Source of the DNA: an uncultured Coriobacteriaceae bacterium
GTDB lineage: Bacteria; Actinomycetota; Coriobacteriia; Coriobacteriales; UMGS124
Direction of reading: 5' to 3'
DNA: 7,836 bases
NCBI GenBank assembly: GCA_900555105.1
Contig: USJP01000056.1
Span: forward strand, 1 to 7,836
Below are positions 1 to 5,768 of the stretch, piece by piece. Within the stretch, counting starts at the first letter, position 1. Every line of letters begins with the position of its first letter. The position numbers and the translations under genes were made by a program. The notes under the pieces were generated by a model. That model saw only the letters and a program-made list of their open reading frames with translations, was not told the origin of the DNA and made no database searches.

Positions 1-933
1 GACGAATCCGATACGCTCATCTCTCTGGGCACGCATATCAACTTTGCCGGCATTGCCTTCGACGTGCCTGAGGGCTACACCGACGACGAGGATCCCAGCG
101 ACGACGTGCTGAGTGTGACCAATGAGTCGGGCACCGTTTCCATGAGCGTCTACGACATGCGCGAGGTCGGCTTCCCCGCCGACACCGACTGGGCGTCGTT
201 CTTCAGCAGCCTTGCCCAGATTTCCGTCGCGGGCTACGAGGGCTCCACGGTTGAGGAGCTTGGCGCCGACGAGCTTGGCGAGGGCGTGATGATGTACGCC
301 TACGGTCTGGTTGTGCCCGATGGCGACGACACCTATATCATTGTGCAGCTCTATGTGCCTACGGCCGAGGGCGGCTTCACGTTCATGCAGATGGGTTACT
401 CCGCCAACGACGTCACGGACGAAGACACCGACGAGCTGGCCGAGGTCATCGACTCCCTCAAGCTTGCCGAGGATGACGGCCTCGACATCGACGACCTCGG
501 CACTTCTTCCTGCGGCTTTACCTTCGACCTGCCTGAGGGCTTGGTTCCCTATGAGGACGAGGATTACGCCTGGATCGATGAGAACGGCGACATTCTTATC
601 ATGACCATGGGTCATGTGGTTGAGGGCGCCGCCGAGCTGACCAGCGAGGATTATGCCGCGCTGTATGAGGCCCTTACGCCCGAAGGCGACTCGCCTGAGT
701 CCAAGGTCACGCTGCTCGACCGCGACGTGGTCGACGGCAAGAACGGCCTCGTGTCGGCATACAGCTCCTATGAGGTTGCAGACCCCGACGAGACTGTGTA
801 CGCTGTCGTCATCGTGACCCCGGTTCTCGAGGACGATTCCGTGAGCGTCACGATCGTCTGGTGCTCCGAGCAGGGTGCTGCGAAGTATGGCGAGGCCATT
901 TTTGACATGATGGAGTCGTTCGACAAAGAGTAA
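1..933 (+). CDS. Acidic protein with two tandem repeats, 3' part (partial)
   Basis: The frame is open from base 1 to the TAA at 931-933, giving 310 residues. The GTG at 64 is internal: the codons before it encode INFAGIAFDVPEG, which continues the fold, so the real start lies left of the window. I see two repeat units of about 140-150 residues. The first runs from about residue 13 to 157 (FDVPEG near 20-25, ending IDSLKLA). The second runs from about 171 to 309 (FDLPEG at 175-180, ending MMESFDK). The protein is very rich in Asp and Glu and poor in Lys and Arg. It has only two cysteines, 171 and 288, both in the second unit. The pattern of 'F-x-hydrophobic-PEG' followed by beta-rich sequence and a C-terminal 'I-x-S-hydrophobic' helix resembles PsbP/DcrB-like extracytoplasmic domains. 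That is a weak fold-level guess, and an anchored or secreted lipoprotein is plausible but the N-terminus is missing. The PEBP-family gene follows after 40 bases and may be cotranscribed. Function is unknown. Confidence 0.85.
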   Translation, partial: DESDTLISLGTHINFAGIAFDVPEGYTDDEDPSDDVLSVTNESGTVSMSVYDMREVGFPADTDWASFFSSLAQISVAGYEGSTVEELGADELGEGVMMYAYGLVVPDGDDTYIIVQLYVPTAEGGFTFMQMGYSANDVTDEDTDELAEVIDSLKLAEDDGLDIDDLGTSSCGFTFDLPEGLVPYEDEDYAWIDENGDILIMTMGHVVEGAAELTSEDYAALYEALTPEGDSPESKVTLLDRDVVDGKNGLVSAYSSYEVADPDETVYAVVIVTPVLEDDSVSVTIVWCSEQGAAKYGEAIFDMMESFDKE

Positions 934-973
934 CGCGATTCAGTTTTGTCTGTCCGAGAGAGGAGATTCGGCC

Positions 974-1477
974 GTGCAGGTCAACGTGCAGCTTGATGAG
1001 CAGGGCTATCTGCCCGATACCTATGGCAAGTTCAGTGCTGAAGCCGATCAGGGTGCGGGCATGTGCCTGAGGTCGTTCCCGTTCGAGGTGACCGACGTGC
1101 CACAGGGCACACGCACCCTCGCATGGATCTTCATGGACTGGGACTCTATGCCGGTGTGCGGGTTCCCGTGGATGCACTGGTGCGCGTACCAGACGGGAAT
1201 TGAGGGCGACACGGTCCTGTTCGCCGACGACGTGTCGCGTCTTAGCCAGCCGGGACTGTTCCAGGGATACAACAGCGCCGCCAAGCGCGACCCGGAATTT
1301 GGCGTGGGCTACGAGGGGCCCTGCCCGCCCAATGCCGACCACGTCTACACCATGCACGTCGTCGCCCTCGATGTCGAGCTCGACCTGGCTGCGCCGTTCT
1401 GGGCAAACGAGCTGGTGCGGGCCTGCCGCGGCCATGTGCTCGGCGAGGCCGTGACGCTGCTGCCCAGTAGGTCGTAA
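974..1477 (+). CDS. YbhB/YbcL family Raf kinase inhibitor-like (PEBP) protein
   Basis: This is a 167-residue cytoplasmic protein of the phosphatidylethanolamine-binding protein superfamily. Bacterial members are small single-domain ligand-binding proteins with no firmly established substrate. The family signature is clear. D55-x-D57-x-x-P60 followed by P65-W66-x-H68-W69 corresponds to the DPDAP...HW pocket motif. G112-Y113-x-G115-P116-C117-P118-P119 with H123 and Y125 corresponds to the GYxGPCPP...HxY motif, followed by ALDVELDL. HVLGEA near the C-terminus matches the usual 'HxLxxA' helix. The length fits the family. I chose the GTG at 974 because an AGAGAGGAG purine run sits about 8 bases upstream and the N-terminus then begins at the family's first strand. 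No signal peptide is visible. The gene lies 40 bases after the acidic two-repeat protein with no obvious terminator between them, so a short operon is likely. It ends just before a strong intrinsic terminator. Confidence 0.9.
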   Translation: MQVNVQLDEQGYLPDTYGKFSAEADQGAGMCLRSFPFEVTDVPQGTRTLAWIFMDWDSMPVCGFPWMHWCAYQTGIEGDTVLFADDVSRLSQPGLFQGYNSAAKRDPEFGVGYEGPCPPNADHVYTMHVVALDVELDLAAPFWANELVRACRGHVLGEAVTLLPSRS

Positions 1478-1510
1478 GCGGCCGTTGCTCTTCTTATATA
1501 ACCCGGATGC

Positions 1511-1554
1511 GAGGGGCCCGACTGCCAGTTGGTGGCCGGGCCCCTCGGCGTTTT
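1511..1554 (+). terminator. Intrinsic terminator after the PEBP-family gene
   Basis: A perfect 10-bp stem, GAGGGGCCCG at 1511-1520 with CGGGCCCCTC at 1537-1546, is extended inward past one mismatch by five more pairs (two of them GU) to a four-base loop at 1527-1530. It is followed by GGCG and TTTT at 1551-1554. The position, 34 bases after the stop codon, and the U-run on the plus strand fit Rho-independent termination of the upstream unit. On the minus strand no U-run follows the stem, so it would serve the convergent transporter gene poorly. Confidence 0.85.
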
Positions 1555-1616
1555 GCTGATTGGACGCGTGTTGAATTGACCGTGCCTGATCGGCTTGGGT
1601 GATGCGTGGCTAAGGC

Positions 1617-2873
1617 TTACCCTCTCACTGCATAGCGCCAGTACGTTGTGAGGGTGATAACGGCGCAAACAAGCAGAAAGCCCAGCATGATGAGGTAGCT
1701 CGGCACATAGGAGCCGCACAGGTCGGCGAGCGTGCCGGGCACGATGTTGAAGGCGAAGCCGCCAAGCGAGTAGGCCACCTGGAAGTTCTTGATGACGCGT
1801 GCGCGGCGCAGCGGCGTGGAAAGCTTGAGCGACCACACGGAGATGCCCACGGTGCCCAACGACAACCCGAAGCCGAAGAGCACGGCCGCCACCCGGGCGA
1901 TTGCCGGGCCCCCGATGCCCACCAGGCAGCACATGGCGCAACCTGCGATGAAGATGCAGAAGAAGACGACCGAGCCCTTGAAGACGCCGACGATGTCGAA
2001 TACCTTGCCCGAGATGGCTTTGGACGCGGTGAGGCAGCCGCCTGCGACGGCGATGACGGTGGCGGCTTGCATGCGGTCGATTCCGTTTGAGGTGAGCAGG
2101 ATGGACAGGTAGTTGAACCCGTCCACCGAAAGCACCCCCAGAAGCGTCATGGCCACCATCATCGCGACGAACGCCCCACGGGGCAGGTCGACGCCGTTCT
2201 CGTTTGCCGCCTGCACCGCATGGGGGTGGCCCGGTTTGTGAAAGCTGCCGTTTTCTGGCCGTTCGGGCAAGGAGAAGGGCTCGAGGCCCATGTCTTGCGG
2301 GCGATTGCGCAGAAGGACGAAGACCACGGCGCCGATGGCCGCCGCAATCGCCGACTCACAGAGAAACGCTGCAGACAGCGAGCTCGCATGAATGATGCGC
2401 GCCGCCACGGGAGAGACGATGAGCGAGGCCATGCCGCTGCCTGCCGAGGCGATTCCCACGGCCGTGCCCACATGGTCGCGAAACCAGCGTCCCACGAGCG
2501 TTGTCATGCATACCATGCCGCCCAGGCCGTATCCCGCGCCGGTGAAGACCGCTCCAAGGCAGAAGAGCACTGTGGAGCGCGCCTGCGAGAAGATGCCGAA
2601 CCCCACGGCGGTGAGCAGCGTGGCCATGAGCACGCCGCGCCTGCAGTCGAGCCGGGTGTAGTAGCGGTTGACGAGCAGCATGCAGACAAGCGAGGTGAGC
2701 GTGCGGCATGCCAGCACGACTGAGCCGGCGGTGTTGCCCACCACTTCGACGATGTAGGGCTGGTACACGCCAAACGACGTGCTTGCAAAGCCCATGTTGA
2801 CGAACAGGAACAGAAAGCAGCAGGCGCAGACGACCTTCTCGTAATGAGCGCGTACGGCTTGGGGCATGCTCAT
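1617..2873 (-). CDS. MFS transporter, OFA/monocarboxylate-like
   Basis: This is a 418-residue integral membrane carrier of the major facilitator superfamily with about 12 hydrophobic segments in two six-helix halves. The first segment is at about residues 14-36. The halves are separated by a polar cytoplasmic loop at about 188-230. After segment four the sequence GRWFRDHVGTAVGIASAGSG matches the 'RWF-x-x-R/H-x-x-x-A-x-G-I-x-x-x-G' pattern common in oxalate/formate-antiporter-like and monocarboxylate porters. The segment RNRPQDMGLEP after helix six is also typical of that group. The substrate cannot be read from the sequence; a small organic anion is a guess from the subfamily. The ATG at 2873 is supported by AGAAGG at 2881-2886 (minus strand), 7 bases upstream. 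A second ATG two codons later is also possible. The gene is convergent with the PEBP gene and divergent from the small HesB-like gene, and appears monocistronic. Confidence 0.92.
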   Translation of the reverse strand: MSMPQAVRAHYEKVVCACCFLFLFVNMGFASTSFGVYQPYIVEVVGNTAGSVVLACRTLTSLVCMLLVNRYYTRLDCRRGVLMATLLTAVGFGIFSQARSTVLFCLGAVFTGAGYGLGGMVCMTTLVGRWFRDHVGTAVGIASAGSGMASLIVSPVAARIIHASSLSAAFLCESAIAAAIGAVVFVLLRNRPQDMGLEPFSLPERPENGSFHKPGHPHAVQAANENGVDLPRGAFVAMMVAMTLLGVLSVDGFNYLSILLTSNGIDRMQAATVIAVAGGCLTASKAISGKVFDIVGVFKGSVVFFCIFIAGCAMCCLVGIGGPAIARVAAVLFGFGLSLGTVGISVWSLKLSTPLRRARVIKNFQVAYSLGGFAFNIVPGTLADLCGSYVPSYLIMLGFLLVCAVITLTTYWRYAVRG

Positions 2874-3083
2874 GCAAACACCTTCTGGGGCGCCGGGCCT
2901 GCTTGCGTCCGGCCGGGCTGGATCGTGGCTGATGTGCGCGCCGCCGATGCTGTGTCGGTTGCGGCGACGGTCTCGCTCGTCTGATTCCGGGTACCGTATG
3001 CGGACGGCAGTCGAGCCAACTGCACGCTATCACGGGGCTTCGCATATCATGTGACGGCACACAATTCGTAACCGGAGGCACAC

Positions 3084-3392
3084 GTGAACGTCACCTATGA
3101 CCAGCGGCTTCAAGACTACATGCGGGCAAAGGGGTACTGTGCCGTCGTCTTCCAGGAGGTCTCGGCCATTGGCTGCTGTGCCGACTCCTCGGAGCTCTAC
3201 TCCCGCTTTGCGAAGGCTCCCGAGGCTGAGAAGCTGCGAGCACAGGGTACCTGGCGCATCGTGGAGGCCCCCGTGGGGGAGCTGTTCTTGGCGCGCGGCC
3301 TGGAGGTAGACGACGAGGTGTCCCTGGGTCTCAAGAGCTTTTTGGGCGTGAAGGACATCTCCTACAAAGGCATTGCTGCCTGGAAGCTGTAG
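3084..3392 (+). CDS. Small HesB-like protein with CC motif
   Basis: This is a 102-residue soluble protein with no signal peptide or membrane segment. Its arrangement recalls the HesB/IscA-like 'CC/Se motif' (seleno)protein family. It has an N-terminal helix ending in K16-G17 and a strand leading to G30-C31-C32. A charged linker and a central strand (RIVEAPVGELFLARGLEV) follow, and the end SFLGVKDISYKGIAAWKL parallels the family's 'LF-x-K-x-L-x-V-x-G' close. In that family the CC position can be Sec-Cys; here both are TGC or TGT cysteines and no in-frame TGA is used. A third cysteine is C19. Metal binding or a redox role would be the inference, but the match is from memory and moderate. The GTG start at 3084 has GGAGG at 3074-3078, five bases upstream, a strong ribosome binding site. 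The gene stands alone, with a bidirectional terminator directly after it. Confidence 0.8.
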   Translation: MNVTYDQRLQDYMRAKGYCAVVFQEVSAIGCCADSSELYSRFAKAPEAEKLRAQGTWRIVEAPVGELFLARGLEVDDEVSLGLKSFLGVKDISYKGIAAWKL

Positions 3393-3401
3393 CCCAGCAA
3401 G

Positions 3402-3430
3402 AAAACCCGTCGACGCATCGGCGGATTTTT
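3402..3430. terminator. Bidirectional terminator between convergent genes
   Basis: The arms CCGTCG at 3407-3412 and CGGCGG at 3419-3424 pair over six positions, including one GU on the plus transcript. An A-T pair closes a four-base loop. The stem is flanked by AAAA at 3402-3405 and TTTTT at 3426-3430, so each strand reads stem then U-run. It lies between the TAG of the small HesB-like gene and the stop codon of the minus-strand ATPase, and can end both transcripts. Confidence 0.75.
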
Positions 3431-3463
3431 ATGACACTTCTCTCGCCGGTGCTGCCGGTGGGC

Positions 3464-4660
3464 TTACTCCAATAGCCAATCGATGAGGTTGACTCCTTGG
3501 ATGCCGTTGCGGCTTCGGGGAAACTCATCGAGCGAGAGCACGGTTTTGGGGTAATTGTCGGGGATGGCTTCCAAGGCGGAGAACTCACGCTCCTGTGTCT
3601 GAGGCGACGCGATGATATGCGTCACTTGGAAGTAAGCCCGCTCCTCTCCCCGGACTGCCACGAAGTCCACTTCCTTGCCGCCGGCTTTGCCAACGCGCAC
3701 CTCATAGCCGCGGCGCAGCAGCTCCATGCATACGATGTTTTCAAGCACCTGGTCTATAGCGTTCGCATTGGCATAGCCCAGGGCCTGACGAATACCCTGG
3801 TCGACCAGGTAGAACTTCTCGTTGAAGCGCAAAGCCTGCTTGCCGATGGAGTCCTCGCGCTTGACGCGATAGATGAGGCAGGCTGCTTCCGCCGCGCGAA
3901 GATATCCGTAAACCGTCTCAACCGAAACTTTGCGCCGCTCGGACTTGAGGTACGCCGCGATGTTTGTGGCCGAGAACGTGTGCCCGACCTGTTCGATGAC
4001 GTAGCCCAGCACCCTGGTGAGCAAATCCGGATCGCGCACGCCGACTCGCTGAACGACATCCTTAAGCAGCACCGTGGAATAGACCCCTTCGACGTACTGC
4101 AACGTGGGGGCCTGCTTGAATGCGAGTTCGCTTTGGAAGGGGAAACCGCCTTGAACGAGGAAACGCTTGAATGCCGTGCGCGAGTCTGTGGGTGCAAGTT
4201 GGTTAAGTCCGGTCAGGTATTCCTTGAAGGAGAGCGGGTACACCGGAATCTGTACATAGCGTCCGGTGATGAGGGTTGCCAGCTCGCTAGAAAGCAGGTG
4301 GGCGTTCGAACCGGTTATGTACAGGTCGACGTCGAAGTCGACCATGAGCGACCTCAGGGTTCTTTCCCAACCTTCGATCTCCTGGACTTCGTCAAGGAAG
4401 ATGCGCGTCTTTCCTTGAGGGGCAACGCGCTCGGATAGGTAGGAGTAAAGCTGGTCTGCCGTATTGATGCTGGCAAACATGCCCGACTCGAGGTTCATGG
4501 TGATGCATGCGGTTTCTGGAACCCCAGACGCCAACAAATTGTCGCGTACTTGCTTGAGAATAGTGGACTTTCCAGAGCGGCGTACGCCGATAAGCACCTT
4601 GATGACATTCGTCCCAACGAACGGCTTGATCGCATCGAGATAGGTGGGTCGATCAATCAT
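3464..4660 (-). CDS. AAA family ATPase with DUF4143-type C-terminal region
   Basis: This is a 398-residue P-loop ATPase of the widespread AAA_14/DUF4143 type, for which no general biological role is established. Walker A is G25-VRRS-G30-K31-S32-T33. Walker B is RIFLDEVQEI with D90 and E91. TGSNAHLLSSEL near 116-127 followed by ITGRY at 131-135 is the sensor and arginine region, and YPLSFKEYL at 141-149 is the usual linker motif. The C-terminal half contains a winged-helix-like stretch (SATNIAAYLKSERRKVSVETVYGYL) and then ENIVCMELLRRGYEV...KEVDFVAV...YFQV. The last part resembles a PD-(D/E)XK-like core without the lysine, as is usual in the family. The frame extends upstream to a GTG at 4684, but I chose ATG 4660 because AGGGG lies five bases before it and the family begins near MIDRPTYL. 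The gene is monocistronic. The promoter segment is AT-rich, unlike its neighbours, which may indicate horizontal acquisition. Confidence 0.93.
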   Translation of the reverse strand: MIDRPTYLDAIKPFVGTNVIKVLIGVRRSGKSTILKQVRDNLLASGVPETACITMNLESGMFASINTADQLYSYLSERVAPQGKTRIFLDEVQEIEGWERTLRSLMVDFDVDLYITGSNAHLLSSELATLITGRYVQIPVYPLSFKEYLTGLNQLAPTDSRTAFKRFLVQGGFPFQSELAFKQAPTLQYVEGVYSTVLLKDVVQRVGVRDPDLLTRVLGYVIEQVGHTFSATNIAAYLKSERRKVSVETVYGYLRAAEAACLIYRVKREDSIGKQALRFNEKFYLVDQGIRQALGYANANAIDQVLENIVCMELLRRGYEVRVGKAGGKEVDFVAVRGEERAYFQVTHIIASPQTQEREFSALEAIPDNYPKTVLSLDEFPRSRNGIQGVNLIDWLLE

Positions 4661-4665
4661 GCTGT

Positions 4666-4670
4666 CCCCT
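4666..4670 (-). promoter_or_regulatory. Ribosome binding site setting the ATPase start
   Basis: AGGGG on the minus strand is separated by five bases (ACAGC) from the ATG at 4660-4658. The longer GTG start at 4684 would place this site inside the coding region, and the sequence before that GTG (CTTTTACTGAA) has no comparable purine run. The shorter 398-residue protein is therefore preferred. Confidence 0.7.
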
Positions 4671-4714
4671 GTAATAGATTCCACTTCAGTAAAAGTAACC
4701 GCAGTTTTGACAAC

Positions 4715-4738
4715 TAGATTCTATTATACTGGAATCTA
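4715..4738 (-). promoter_or_regulatory. ATPase promoter -10 box inside an inverted repeat (candidate operator)
   Basis: On the minus strand a perfect TATAAT occupies 4728-4723, about 63 bases before the ATPase ATG. No good -35 hexamer is visible at 16-18 bases. The -10 lies between two perfect 7-base inverted arms, TAGATTC at 4715-4721 and GAATCTA at 4732-4738. A third copy, TAGATTC at 4675-4681, falls in the predicted leader. Extended to 10 bases (4674-4683), it is perfectly complementary to 4730-4739. A repressor bound to the palindrome would block the promoter. The binding protein is not identifiable; autoregulation is only one possibility. Confidence 0.55.
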
Positions 4739-4771
4739 TAAGACTAAATCGAAAACGTTCCCATCGAAACA

Positions 4772-4819
4772 GAGAAACCCTTCCAGCCAGAGTTCAGATT
4801 CTGACCGCAAGGGTTTCTC
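4772..4819. repeat. 11-bp perfect inverted repeat (hairpin)
   Basis: GAGAAACCCTT at 4772-4782 is perfectly complementary to AAGGGTTTCTC at 4809-4819. The 26-base interior contains its own small hairpin, TCAG (4794-4797) with CTGA (4801-4804). Neither strand shows a clear U-run immediately after the stem, so it is not a convincing terminator. It lies 34 bases upstream of the repeat over the ATPase promoter. It could be a structured RNA element, a protein-binding site or a remnant of a mobile sequence; I cannot choose. Confidence 0.6.
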
Positions 4820-4876
4820 GGATGTTTCCCTGGCTTCTTTAGTGGTCTTTCCGGAGATTGTCTCCGCGGCGAATGT

Positions 4877-4914
4877 AAAAAGGGCCAAAGGCGCGGTTTA
4901 TGCGCCCTTGGCCC
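4877..4914 (-). terminator. Intrinsic terminator of the MOSC gene
   Basis: On the minus strand a 13-base stem (4914-4902 with 4894-4882, one mismatch) closes a seven-base loop and is followed directly by TTTTT at 4881-4877. It starts about 50 bases after the MOSC stop codon. The GC-rich stem and uninterrupted U-run make it a textbook Rho-independent terminator, and it isolates the MOSC transcript from the downstream ATPase promoter. Confidence 0.88.
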
Positions 4915-4962
4915 GGGCTTTCGCAGCATTCGGTACGAGGACAGCAGACGTGAGAAAGTCTA

Positions 4963-5481
4963 CTACGCGACGAACGGGGCACCTTTCTGGGCGGCCACAC
5001 AGGCGGCGGCGTAGGCCGCGACCTCGGCGGTTTGCTCAGGGGTGGGGTTGCGGGTAATCTCGATGGTGTCGCCGGGATGCACGGCGCCGCCCTTGAGCAC
5101 GCGCACGAACACGCCCTCGTGGGGCATGATGCACTCGCCCATGGAATAGTAGATGGCGCAGTGCGTGTGGCATTCCTTGCCGATCTGGGTGAGCTCGAGC
5201 TCGACGCCGCCCGAGGTGGTGAATCGCGTGCCGAGCGGCAGGTGCTTGAGGTCGAAGCCTTCCACGATGAGGTTCTCACCGAAGGCTCCGTCGGACACGT
5301 CGGCCCCGCGATCCTTGAAATCCTCGATGGCTTCGAATCCCAGCAGGCTCACCTGACGGTGCCACTTGCCAGCATGCGCGTCGCCCTCGATGCCCCAGTC
5401 TTCCTTGAGCTCCACGCTGGCCTGCGGGGTCTTTTGAATCCCCTTGCGGTCGCTGGTGCAAACGGCGTGAATGGTGCCCAT
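4963..5481 (-). CDS. Stand-alone MOSC domain protein
   Basis: This is a 172-residue cytoplasmic protein formed almost entirely by a MOSC domain, the domain named after the C-terminus of molybdenum-cofactor sulfurase. The domain is thought to handle sulfur or the molybdenum cofactor, but small stand-alone bacterial members have mostly unassigned roles. The family pattern is clear: GIEGDAHAG at 30-38 with HRQVSLL at 41-47, GAFGENL at 65-71, LPLGTRF at 81-87, and IGKECHTHC at 100-108. These are followed by GECIMPHEGVFVRVLKGG and PGDTIEI. C104 is the conserved cysteine; C108 and C117 lie close by. The frame is open farther upstream, giving up to 220 residues. I chose ATG 5481 because AGGAGAG precedes it by about 9 bases and the domain starts at once. 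The last 25 residues are an Ala-rich helix. No molybdenum-cofactor synthesis gene is in the window. The gene is monocistronic, with its own terminator at 4877-4914. Confidence 0.93.
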   Translation of the reverse strand: MGTIHAVCTSDRKGIQKTPQASVELKEDWGIEGDAHAGKWHRQVSLLGFEAIEDFKDRGADVSDGAFGENLIVEGFDLKHLPLGTRFTTSGGVELELTQIGKECHTHCAIYYSMGECIMPHEGVFVRVLKGGAVHPGDTIEITRNPTPEQTAEVAAYAAACVAAQKGAPFVA

Positions 5482-5491
5482 ATTTTGTTCT

Positions 5492-5496
5492 CTCCT
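5492..5496 (-). promoter_or_regulatory. Ribosome binding site setting the MOSC start
   Basis: AGGAG on the minus strand lies 10 bases before the ATG at 5481 (GGAGA at 9 bases). The upstream extension of the frame encodes an Arg-rich sequence unlike a MOSC N-terminus and overlaps likely promoter sequence, so this site supports the 172-residue product. Confidence 0.65.
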
Positions 5497-5643
5497 GTGT
5501 TTTCTCTCCCTCAGTTCCCTGCCGGGAGTCGGCTGCGCGCATCTTAGACGATTTTTCTGCCCAAGGAAACAGGGAATGCGGACAGAATCGCTCAATGGCA
5601 AAACTCGGTGTAGCCGAATGGGCAAATATGCCCCTTAAACAGC

Positions 5644-5681
5644 AGTTTCCTGAAGTTTTCCTGAGCCGTAGGGGGTACACT
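5644..5681 (+). promoter_or_regulatory. Candidate promoter region of the CAP/Ig protein gene
   Basis: Two adjacent near-identical repeats, AGTTTCCTGA at 5644-5653 and AGTTTTCCTGA at 5654-5664, lie just upstream of a possible -10 box, TACACT at 5676-5681. The repeats are one helical turn apart, as expected for same-face binding of a regulator. No consensus -35 is visible at normal spacing, which would fit an activated promoter. This is pattern reading only; no transcription start can be proved here. Confidence 0.3.
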
Positions 5682-5768
5682 AGCCCCATCTGTGTTTGCC
5701 GTGCGGGCTGCACCTTCTATGACTCATTGTCAGCCTGCCTGTACGTGAGCGAGAAAGGTAGGCAAGGA

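Larger units (their letters stand above)
4661..4962. other. Non-coding spacer between ATPase and MOSC genes
   Basis: These 302 bases hold no credible gene. The short frames crossing them lack ribosome binding sites and family resemblance. The ATPase-proximal part (about 4671-4800) is visibly AT-rich and contains the ATPase promoter and its inverted repeat. The middle holds an 11-bp hairpin (4772-4819) and a small hairpin (4852-4866). The MOSC-proximal part holds the MOSC terminator. The ATPase-proximal composition differs from the flanking genes. Confidence 0.7.

Noticed and set aside
1345..1941. Minus-strand frame overlapping the PEBP 3' end and the transporter 3' end
   Set aside because: It crosses the PEBP terminator and overlaps two genes with strong family motifs. 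Its product is Arg/His/Ala-rich shadow sequence.
3497..4438. Plus-strand open frame of 313 codons opposite the ATPase gene
   Set aside because: It is the antisense shadow of a well-supported ATPase with Walker A and B motifs. The translated product has no recognisable family pattern and no convincing ribosome binding site.
4707..4742. TTGACA at 4707-4712 as a plus-strand -35 box
   Set aside because: At 17 bases the would-be -10 is TGGAAT, and the better boxes TATACT and TATAAG are at 12 and 24 bases. No plus-strand gene follows before the MOSC gene.
4644..5057. Plus-strand frame across the ATPase-MOSC spacer
   Set aside because: It spans the ATPase promoter, several hairpins and the MOSC terminator, has no ribosome binding site and ends in Arg-rich antisense of the MOSC gene.
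5482..5625. N-terminal extension of the MOSC protein by 48 residues
   Set aside because: The extension is Arg-rich, does not resemble a MOSC N-terminus, and places the good AGGAG site inside the gene.
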